Assembly: GCA_934481375.1 (NCBI GenBank)
Contig: CAKSPN010000130.1
Span: forward strand, 1-5,514
Length of the DNA stretch: 5,514 nucleotides
Source: an uncultured Clostridia bacterium
Lineage (GTDB): Bacteria > Bacillota > Clostridia > UBA1381
Reading direction: 5' to 3'
Position 1 is the first letter of the stretch. Each line of letters starts with the position of its first letter. Shown one piece after another: positions 1-5,514 of the stretch. Under the pieces are notes generated by a model. That model saw only the letters and a program-made list of their open reading frames with translations, was not told where the DNA came from and did no database searches. The translations under genes were made by a program, and so were the position numbers.

Positions 1-1968
1 ATTGTTCCCGAGTCATGCTTTACCGGATATTTTACTTTTGACGATGGCAGTGTAGAGGCGGATGTTTTCACTAAAAACGGACACGCGAACAGTAACATTG
101 CTTGTGACAATTTTTACAACAAGCCGGTTGACAATCTGCTTACGTTTGAATGGCAACATTCGGCAGGGGATTTTGGAAAAATTATTAACCGCGGTATAAT
201 CGGCGTTAAAGAGGAAATTCAAACTTCAATCGAAAACCATAAAAATGATGAAAAAGCAATTCAATTTCTGAAAACCCAGATTGATATTTGCGACGCTGTT
301 ATTGAATGGGCGGAGAAATGTTCCGAAAAGGCATTGAGACTTTCCGAAAACGTACAAAACGCAAGCTATAAAAGAAATCTTAAAAGGTTATCCCAATCGC
401 TTAAAGCAGTACCGAGAAATCCCGCAAAAAGTTTTTATGAGGCTATACTTTCATTGTATGTTTGTTTCGGCCTGCTGCCAGACAGTATTGGTCTAATTGA
501 CCGATATTTATATCCTTTTTACAAAGCTGATACAGAGGACGGAGTATTAACAAAAGAAGAGGCAACCGAGTATTTACAGGAGCTGTTTTTAATGTTGCAA
601 ACAAAAGTACATGCTTCTGACTACAGATTTACCCGTGGCGGAGAATCCCATTTTTGTGTGGGAGGTTATCTTGAAAACGGTGAGGACGGCTTTAATGAAT
701 TATCGAGGCTGATAGTTGATTCGCTTATGGAGCTGCCGACATGGATACCGCAGATTTCATTAAGATGGACAAAGAAAACGCCGCATGAAGTTCTGCGTTA
801 TATGATGGATTGTGAGAGGAAAGATAAAAATAAACGAATAGCTTTTGTTAATGATGAACCCCGAATAAAAGGTTTGATGAAATATGCGGGTTTTTCATAT
901 AAAAAATCAGTAAATTACACAATGATCGGCTGTAATGAGATTGCCTTGCCGGGAGGAATTGTGTTCGGCTTCGACCCAATGAATATTGTCAGATGCGTTC
1001 AAAATACATTCTTTAACAGAAGTGATGATATTATAAAAGCAAAAACATTCGATGATTTTTATGATATTTTCAAAGAGGAAATGTTTAAAGATTTATGGGA
1101 AGCAAACAAAATAGGAAACGGATTCCAAAATATACGTAGCCGAGACTGTAATTTGGTGAGCAATATATTAATCGACGGATGTATTGAAAATGCAAAAAGT
1201 GTTATTCAAGGAGGAACGGACACATATATTGCCGTAGGGTTACTTATAGGAATTTCAAATGTAATAGATTCTCTTTCTGTGACAAAGCAGTTGGTTTTTG
1301 ATGAAAAGAAAATAACAATGAAGCAACTAATTGACGTATTACGAAATAATTGGAGCGGTTATGAAGATTTAAGAGAATATATCTTGAAAAAAGGAATGTT
1401 TTTCGGAAATGACGACGACTGTTCAAATGAGGTTGCCAACAGATTTTTTAAAAGCCTTGAAGATTGGAATACAGGCGACAACTATCTGAAAAAACCGTGG
1501 ATGTTCGGAAATCTTGTGGGTTACAATGAGCATAATAAAATTTTCGGCAACAAAACAAAAGCAACGCCCGATGGAAGATTTGACGGAGACCTGATAAATT
1601 TCGGAATCGGTCAGTCTGAGGGTAAGGACAGAAGCGGGCTTACGGCGATGCTCTCGTCGGTTGCAAAATGCGATCCGTATTCGATTTTGACGGGACCGAG
1701 CGTAACAAATGTTTTGCTTGATGAAAAGTTAGTAAAAGAAGATAAAAACTTTGAAAAGCTTGTTTATCTGTTTGAATCGTATTTCAAAATGGGCGGAACC
1801 CATTTTCAGCTTACATACGTGTCAAAAGAGGACTTGATAAATGCAAAGAAATCGCCTGATAAATACAAAAATTTGCGTGTACGCGTATCGGGATTTTCGG
1901 ATTATTTCGTATTTTTAAGCGAAGGCTTGCAAGATGAATTAATCCAAAGAACAAATCATGTAAAATGA
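1..1968 (+). CDS. Glycyl radical enzyme (pyruvate formate-lyase-like family), 5'-truncated by window edge, substrate unassigned
   Basis: The reading frame is open from base 1 to the TGA at 1966-1968, giving 655 visible residues, so the true start lies left of the window. The TTG at 334 is not a start, because conserved family sequence continues upstream of it (e.g. GDFGKIINRG). Seen: the thiyl-radical Cys in IGCNE (visible residue 311, codon 931-933) with Glu two residues on; FVNDEPRI and YLYPFYKAD blocks; IQGG and IDSLSVTKQLVFDE; ATPDGR; and the C-terminal radical site RVSGF with Gly at residue 631 (codon 1891-1893), 24 residues from the end. In this cytosolic, oxygen-sensitive family a glycyl radical generates a Cys thiyl radical that starts dehydration, decarboxylation, lyase or related chemistry. 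The Cys-to-Gly distance of 320 resembles the diol dehydratase/decarboxylase-type GREs, suggesting about 110-130 missing N-terminal residues. The GCNE motif, rather than the two adjacent cysteines of true pyruvate formate-lyase, argues against PFL. The activase gene follows directly. Family assignment is secure; the reaction is not known. Confidence 0.95.
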   Translation: MVPESCFTGYFTFDDGSVEADVFTKNGHANSNIACDNFYNKPVDNLLTFEWQHSAGDFGKIINRGIIGVKEEIQTSIENHKNDEKAIQFLKTQIDICDAVIEWAEKCSEKALRLSENVQNASYKRNLKRLSQSLKAVPRNPAKSFYEAILSLYVCFGLLPDSIGLIDRYLYPFYKADTEDGVLTKEEATEYLQELFLMLQTKVHASDYRFTRGGESHFCVGGYLENGEDGFNELSRLIVDSLMELPTWIPQISLRWTKKTPHEVLRYMMDCERKDKNKRIAFVNDEPRIKGLMKYAGFSYKKSVNYTMIGCNEIALPGGIVFGFDPMNIVRCVQNTFFNRSDDIIKAKTFDDFYDIFKEEMFKDLWEANKIGNGFQNIRSRDCNLVSNILIDGCIENAKSVIQGGTDTYIAVGLLIGISNVIDSLSVTKQLVFDEKKITMKQLIDVLRNNWSGYEDLREYILKKGMFFGNDDDCSNEVANRFFKSLEDWNTGDNYLKKPWMFGNLVGYNEHNKIFGNKTKATPDGRFDGDLINFGIGQSEGKDRSGLTAMLSSVAKCDPYSILTGPSVTNVLLDEKLVKEDKNFEKLVYLFESYFKMGGTHFQLTYVSKEDLINAKKSPDKYKNLRVRVSGFSDYFVFLSEGLQDELIQRTNHVK

Positions 1969-1972
1969 GGAG
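1967..1972 (+). promoter_or_regulatory. Ribosome binding site of the activase, overlapping the GRE stop codon
   Basis: The purine run GAGGAG starts inside the TGA stop codon of the glycyl radical enzyme (1966-1968) and ends 10 nt before the ATG at 1983. This supports that start and suggests the two genes are co-transcribed, with activase translation possibly coupled to termination on the GRE. Confidence 0.8.
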
Positions 1973-1982
1973 ATACGGATAA

Positions 1983-2789
1983 ATGAATAAAGGTGTTGTT
2001 TTTGATATTCAAAGGAGTTCATTTGTCGACGGTCCGGGGATAAGAACAACTGTGTTTTTTAAGGGGTGCAACCTTAAATGCAAGTGGTGTCATAACCCTG
2101 AAAGTCAGCGCTTTGAGCCACAGATAATGTTTTATAAAGATAAATGTACGGGTTGCGGAAGATGCAAGGGTATTACGCCCGAAAATTCGGATTTTATCTG
2201 CTTTAATGATGCAAAAAAGATTTGCGGCAGAGAATACGGCGTTGATGAAATTTTCAAAGAAATTATAAAGGATAAGCCGTTTTATGACAGCTGCGGAGGA
2301 GGGGTAACCTTCTCCGGCGGCGAATGTATGCTTCAAACGGAGTTTCTTGAAGAACTGATGAAAAGATGCAAAGACAGCGGCATTAATACTGCGGTTGATA
2401 CCGCAGGGAATGTGTCGTGGGACGCTTTTGAGAGAGTTTTGCCGTATACCGATTTGTTTTTGTACGATATAAAGGTGTTTGATGATGAAGTACATAAAAA
2501 ATATACCGGCGCATCAAATAAACTAATTTTGAATAATTTAACCAAGCTGTTTGAAAAAAACGCAAACGTGCATATAAGAATCCCTGTAATTCCTGGGGTA
2601 AATGATAACGCAGAAGAAATGCGTAACATAAAGCGGTTTTTGTCGGCGTATAAGCCGGTAAAGGTCGAGCTTTTACCGTACCACAAAATGGGCGAATATA
2701 AATACGAAGCGTTAAATATGCAAGCGGTAAAGTTTGATGTGCCGTCGGAAGATATTTTGAATGAATTAAAGAGCAATTTAAAAGAGTAA
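1983..2789 (+). CDS. Glycyl-radical enzyme activating protein (radical SAM, PflA-like)
   Basis: This 268-residue radical SAM enzyme is inferred to cleave S-adenosylmethionine and abstract hydrogen from the radical glycine of the GRE encoded 14 nt upstream. Seen: the family signature around D16-G-P-G and R21; the radical-SAM CxxxCxxC motif at C29-C33-C36 (CNLKCKWCHNPE), which ligates the catalytic [4Fe-4S] cluster; GGGVTFSGGE at 105-114 for SAM binding; then YDIK, RIPVIPGVND and LPYHKMGEYKYEAL of the barrel. A short cysteine-rich insert follows the first motif (C55, C58, C61, C73, C81). It is much smaller than the two-cluster ferredoxin insert of many non-PFL activases, and the expected fourth Cys of the C-x2-C-x2-C-x3-C-P pattern is Thr65. 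Length is close to ordinary PFL activases that have little or no insert. The ATG is fixed by a good ribosome binding site at 1967-1972. The stop codon lies inside the terminator stem. The general function is secure; the substrate is inferred to be the neighbouring GRE. Confidence 0.95.
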   Translation: MNKGVVFDIQRSSFVDGPGIRTTVFFKGCNLKCKWCHNPESQRFEPQIMFYKDKCTGCGRCKGITPENSDFICFNDAKKICGREYGVDEIFKEIIKDKPFYDSCGGGVTFSGGECMLQTEFLEELMKRCKDSGINTAVDTAGNVSWDAFERVLPYTDLFLYDIKVFDDEVHKKYTGASNKLILNNLTKLFEKNANVHIRIPVIPGVNDNAEEMRNIKRFLSAYKPVKVELLPYHKMGEYKYEALNMQAVKFDVPSEDILNELKSNLKE

Positions 2790-2815
2790 TCGTTTAAAAA
2801 CGATTACTCTTTTTT
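2780..2815. terminator. Bidirectional intrinsic terminator between convergent operons
   Basis: An exact 13-bp inverted repeat pairs 2780-2792 (AAAAGAGTAATCG) with 2801-2813 (CGATTACTCTTTT). The 8-nt spacer TTTAAAAA can add two more A-T pairs, leaving a 4-nt loop. On the + strand the stem runs into six T residues (2810-2815). On the - strand the same stem ends in CTCTTTT, so it can also stop transcripts of the nagA/nagB-ROK operon, which ends at 2826. The TAA stop of the activase (2787-2789) lies inside the left arm. No other space exists between the two operons, so one hairpin probably serves both. Confidence 0.92.
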
Positions 2816-2825
2816 GCCGCTTTTA

Positions 2826-4412
2826 TTATAACGCCGCCGCACCGATTATTCCGGCGTCGTTTTTAAGTACCGCAATGGCAACGTTTGCCGAATCGGGGAG
2901 CTTTTTCAAAAGCGGATTAAGAAGCTTTCCGTTCGCATTTGAAATTCCGCCCGAAATGAGTATAAGTTCGGGGTCAAGCAGATTTATAATGTCCGTAAGT
3001 CCCGATGCGAGGTAATCGAGGTATTTGTCGAATACCTTTTTTGCAACCTCACAACCTTTATCCATTGCCTCAAATACCGATTTAGCCGTAATTTCTTCAA
3101 ATGACGCAAGAACGCTGTTCGGATTTTCCGACGCCGCTTTTTTTGCATTGCGTATGAGAGCGGCAGCCGACGCATACTGTTCCCAGCAGCCTTTTCTGCC
3201 ACAGTTGCACTGCAAGCCGTTCTGCTCTATGCAGATGTGACCTGCCTCGCCGGCAGAGCCTGCGCCGCTGTAAATTTTATTGTCAATGATAATTCCCGAG
3301 CCGATGCCCGTTCCTATCGTTATAAGCACCATATTTTCCACGTCCTTGCCTGCTCCGGCGAGAGCCTCGCCGAAAGCGGCGCAGTCTGCGTCGTTTCCGA
3401 GAGCAACGGGAACGTTGAGCCTTGCGGACAATTCATCTGCAAGGGGATAGTTCTTAAACGGCAGATTTACAGCCGTAACACAGCCGTTCTTTATGTATCC
3501 CGGTGTGCCGACTCCGATTGACGTAATCGGGTATTCCTCGGAGAACTCACGGCATACGTCCGCAATTAATTCGGTAAGCGTGAGAGCGTCGGCATTTTCG
3601 TCAACCGGAATTGATTTTCTGTCGATGATTTTGTTCTCATCAACAACGCCTACCTTAACGCTCATACCGCCGATGTCAATTCCTATCTGCATATCCGCAT
3701 ATGCGGCACGGTCGCAGATAAGCGTTACGTCGGGGTGAAGCTTAAGCATTGTTGACGGATTGCTTGTCGTAATGCCGTCCGATAAAAGCTCACGCACGGC
3801 GTCGTGCTTTGCACGTCCGTTTGCGAGAAGAAGAATTTTTCTTGCGCTCAGTATGGTTGACATACCCATAGTGATAGCCTGTGTCGGAATAACCTCGTCC
3901 TCTTTGAAGAAACGTGAGTTTGCCTCGATTGTGTTCTTCGTAAGCGAGGTTACGTGCGTGTGCACAACAAGCGTTTCGTCAGGCTCGTTAAAGCCGATGT
4001 GACCGTTTCTGCCTATGCCGAGTATCTGCAGATCAACTCCGCCTGCCTCGGAAACGGCACGGTCATATGCAATACATTCCTCCTGCGGCATTTCGGTATC
4101 GCCGTTGGGAATGTGTATTTTCGATTTGTCGAGATTTATGTAATTGAAAAGATTTTCATTCATAAAATAGTGGTAACTCTGCGGATTATCCTGCTTTATC
4201 GGATAATACTCGTCAAGATTGAACGAAGTTACCTTGCTGAAATCAATCTCCTTTTTTTGGTACATATCAATAAGGCATTTGTATGTACCTACAGGCGTGG
4301 AGCCTGTGGCAAATCCAAGAACGCTGTCGGGTTTTGTGTCAAGCTGTTCCTTGAGGAGTTCAGCCGCCTTTTTTGACATTTCGTCATAATTATCGCATAC
4401 AATTACTTTCAT
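2826..4412 (-). CDS. nagB: Fusion protein: glucosamine-6-phosphate deaminase (NagB) + ROK-family sugar kinase
   Basis: A single 528-residue frame contains two complete enzymes. Residues 1-241 are NagB, which converts GlcN-6-P to fructose-6-P and ammonia. Seen: phosphate loop GFATGSTPVGTY (33-44), catalytic NLDEYY with D67, IGRNGHIGFNEP with H138 and E143, and the lid/helix segment THVTSLT...EANSRFF. It ends where the short Bacillus-type enzymes (about 242 residues) end. Residues 242-528 are a full ROK kinase: ATP loop GIDIGGMSVKVG (244-255; Met where Thr is usual), GTPG (302-305), GND with catalytic D341, ITIGTGIGSG (364-373), sugar-binding E389 and H392 (EAGH), and a zinc site from H392 and the Cys residues of CNCGRKGC (402-409), then ISGG and a C-terminal GIIGAAAL. 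No helix-turn-helix is present, so this is a kinase and not a NagC-type repressor. There is no linker and no ribosome binding site at the junction. The start has GGAGG 9 nt upstream and lies 1 nt after the nagA stop. The end is a tandem TAATAA. The kinase substrate (GlcNAc, GlcN or glucose) cannot be read from the sequence. Confidence 0.94.
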   Translation of the reverse strand: MKVIVCDNYDEMSKKAAELLKEQLDTKPDSVLGFATGSTPVGTYKCLIDMYQKKEIDFSKVTSFNLDEYYPIKQDNPQSYHYFMNENLFNYINLDKSKIHIPNGDTEMPQEECIAYDRAVSEAGGVDLQILGIGRNGHIGFNEPDETLVVHTHVTSLTKNTIEANSRFFKEDEVIPTQAITMGMSTILSARKILLLANGRAKHDAVRELLSDGITTSNPSTMLKLHPDVTLICDRAAYADMQIGIDIGGMSVKVGVVDENKIIDRKSIPVDENADALTLTELIADVCREFSEEYPITSIGVGTPGYIKNGCVTAVNLPFKNYPLADELSARLNVPVALGNDADCAAFGEALAGAGKDVENMVLITIGTGIGSGIIIDNKIYSGAGSAGEAGHICIEQNGLQCNCGRKGCWEQYASAAALIRNAKKAASENPNSVLASFEEITAKSVFEAMDKGCEVAKKVFDKYLDYLASGLTDIINLLDPELILISGGISNANGKLLNPLLKKLPDSANVAIAVLKNDAGIIGAAAL

Positions 4413-4413
4413 T

Positions 4414-5487
4414 TTAAAAACCTCCGCCGTTAAATATTTCTCCGCCGATAATTACGGCATTGATATTGAGTTTATCATCTAAAACGAGCAAATCGCAGTC
4501 GTATCCCTCTTTTATAACGCCCTTGTTAAAGCCCATAAGCTTTGCAGGCGTTTCGGACGCCATTTTAAAAGCGTCGTCTTTGGGTATTCCGAAGCGTATT
4601 GCCGATTTTACACAATCAAATAATGTAGAAGTGCTTCCCGCAAGCGCACCGTCCTCGGTGCGTGCAATTTTGTCTTTTACAATTATATTCAGCGCACCGA
4701 ATTCGTAATTTCCGTCGGGAAGTCCCGTGGCACGCATAGAATCACTTATCAATATCAGTCTGTCCGCCGTAAAAAGTCTGTAGAGAATACGTATTACGGA
4801 GGGGTGAATGTGTATGCCGTCGCAGATAACCTGCGCATACATATTTTTGTCAAAAGCGGCGCCGACAACAGCCGGCATACGGTGATGCAGAGGCGGCATG
4901 GCGTTAAAGATATGCGTTATGCATTTTGCGCCTGCGTCCGCCGCTTTGGCGGTTGTATCGTAATCGGCGTCGGTATGACCGATTGAAACAACTGCGTCTG
5001 CCGCTTTTATAAATTCCATGGAGTTTTCAAGTTCGGGTGCGATTGTAACCATTTTGATATTCTGAAACTTTGAAAATTCCGAAATATCCGGGTTGCGGAT
5101 ATACTTGCTGTTTTGCGCACCTTTGTGTTTTTCGTTTATGTACGGACCCTCCAGATGATAGCCGAGAATTTGCGCACCGCTCACTTTCGGGAGCGGCTTG
5201 TTGAGTACGGAGGAGAGCTTTTCGTTCGACACGGTCATGGTAGTGGGCAGAAACGAGGTTATACCGTGTTTTGCCTCAAAAACGGACAGTTTTTCGGGAG
5301 TATCGTCAAGAGTATCCGCACCGTCCGCACCGTGCGTGTGTATGTCAATAAGACCGGGATATACGGAAAGACCGTGAAAATCTATGCCGTTAAGCTCTGT
5401 TTTGCCGATTTCGGTTATTTTTCCGTTTTCGCAGACAATATCAACCGATTTTCCGTTGAGGTTAAGATTTTTAAATACTTGTGCCAT
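4414..5487 (-). CDS. nagA: N-acetylglucosamine-6-phosphate deacetylase (NagA)
   Basis: This 357-residue cytosolic amidohydrolase removes acetate from GlcNAc-6-P to give GlcN-6-P, the substrate of the NagB domain encoded next. Seen in order: a small N-terminal beta domain; PGLIDIHTHG (44-53) with the HxH metal motif H50/H52; HLEGPY with metal-ligand E113; SIGHTDADYD with H171; THIFNAMPPLHHR with H192; ICDGIHIHP with H226, expected to contact substrate; ISDSMRATG with catalytic D249; GALAGSTSTL near the active site; and the closing beta-strand segment GYDCDLLVLDD. All residues expected for the family (E. coli E131, H195, H216, H251, D273 equivalents) are present. It is slightly shorter than the E. 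coli enzyme (about 380), with no sign of truncation. The ATG at 5487 has an AGGAAAGG stretch 13 nt upstream. It is first in the visible operon; what precedes it lies beyond the window. Confidence 0.96.
   Translation of the reverse strand: MAQVFKNLNLNGKSVDIVCENGKITEIGKTELNGIDFHGLSVYPGLIDIHTHGADGADTLDDTPEKLSVFEAKHGITSFLPTTMTVSNEKLSSVLNKPLPKVSGAQILGYHLEGPYINEKHKGAQNSKYIRNPDISEFSKFQNIKMVTIAPELENSMEFIKAADAVVSIGHTDADYDTTAKAADAGAKCITHIFNAMPPLHHRMPAVVGAAFDKNMYAQVICDGIHIHPSVIRILYRLFTADRLILISDSMRATGLPDGNYEFGALNIIVKDKIARTEDGALAGSTSTLFDCVKSAIRFGIPKDDAFKMASETPAKLMGFNKGVIKEGYDCDLLVLDDKLNINAVIIGGEIFNGGGF
4422..4426 (-). promoter_or_regulatory. Ribosome binding site of nagB-ROK, encoded within the last codons of nagA
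   Basis: GGAGG on the - strand is formed by the last Gly-Gly codons of nagA (gga ggt), followed by ttt and the TAA at 4416-4414. The nagB-ROK ATG begins at 4412, one nucleotide after that stop and 9 nt from the GGAGG. This TAA-A-ATG arrangement is typical of translational coupling, so the two genes are very probably one transcript. Confidence 0.88.
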
Positions 5488-5500
5488 AGTAATTTCACAG

Positions 5501-5508
5501 CCTTTCCT
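5501..5508 (-). promoter_or_regulatory. Likely ribosome binding site of nagA
   Basis: AGGAAAGG on the - strand lies 13 nt before the nagA ATG at 5487, somewhat farther than usual. The GTG at 5498-5496, between the two, is out of frame, so the ATG remains the best start. Only 27 nt upstream of nagA are visible, and no -10/-35 promoter can be judged from them. Confidence 0.55.
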
Positions 5509-5514
5509 TTATTT

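Noticed and set aside
334..1968. A shorter GRE gene starting at the TTG at 334
   Set aside because: The frame is open without a stop back to base 1, and upstream residues carry recognisable family sequence. TTG 334 codes an internal Leu in a helix, so the gene is cut by the window edge and does not start there.
2019..2776. Two long - strand open frames (2019-2495 and 2333-2776) opposite the activase
   Set aside because: They lie entirely antisense to a gene with clear radical-SAM motifs, have no recognisable domain or ribosome binding site, and their translations look like shadow sequence.
2826..3689. ROK domain as a NagC-type transcriptional repressor
   Set aside because: ROK repressors carry an N-terminal helix-turn-helix DNA-binding domain; here that position holds NagB, and the kinase ATP loop, catalytic Asp and zinc site are intact.
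3695..3706. Perfect 12-bp palindrome CCGCATATGCGG next to the NagB-ROK junction
   Set aside because: It lies inside coding sequence (around Ala-Tyr-Ala), no second copy was noticed, and a palindrome of this length is not remarkable by chance in 5.5 kb. An operator or fusion scar cannot be supported.
3025..3738. Several overlapping + strand frames opposite the ROK domain
   Set aside because: All are antisense to the conserved kinase motifs, overlap one another in different frames, and have no start signals.
3954..4376. 140-residue + strand frame opposite nagB
   Set aside because: It is antisense to strongly conserved NagB catalytic motifs and shows no domain of its own; it is best explained by the lack of stops opposite a well-used frame.
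5488..5514. Promoter or cre/NagR-type operator upstream of nagA
   Set aside because: Only 27 nt are visible and they hold just a ribosome binding site; no -10/-35 pair or inverted repeat can be supported.

Overview
The window looks like a piece of chromosome from a low-to-mid-GC anaerobic Firmicute, most likely a gut-type Clostridia. This is inferred from the oxygen-sensitive glycyl radical enzyme system, the AT-rich codon use, the strong GGAGG-type ribosome binding sites and a Bacillus/Clostridia-style NagB lacking the long C-terminal tail of the E. coli enzyme. No species can be named from the sequence alone.

Layout: two gene pairs converge on a shared terminator. On the + strand (1-2789) lie a glycyl radical enzyme (GRE), cut by the left edge and missing roughly 110-130 N-terminal residues, and 14 nt after its stop codon a radical-SAM GRE activase. 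The pair forms a self-contained module in which the activase places the radical on the glycine near the C-terminus of the GRE. Catalytic Cys, neighbouring Glu and radical Gly are all present. The substrate cannot be assigned: the Cys motif is GCNE rather than the common GCVE, and the His-Ser pair of glycerol-dehydratase-type enzymes appears to be replaced. The activase also carries an abbreviated iron-sulfur insert.

A bidirectional hairpin terminator (2780-2815) fills the short convergent gap and overlaps the stop codon of the activase.

On the - strand (5487 down to 2826) lie nagA (GlcNAc-6-phosphate deacetylase) and, one nucleotide after its stop codon, an unusual fusion: a complete NagB (glucosamine-6-phosphate deaminase) joined without a linker to a complete ROK-family sugar kinase. 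Together they can take GlcNAc-6-P (NagA) to GlcN-6-P and then to fructose-6-P plus ammonia (NagB), with the ROK domain supplying a hexose or amino-sugar phosphorylation step. The two halves of the window differ in base composition and show no obvious metabolic link.

There is no RNA gene, insertion sequence, CRISPR array or gene-free stretch above 300 bases. The most interesting items are the NagB-ROK fusion and the GRE/activase pair of unassigned substrate.
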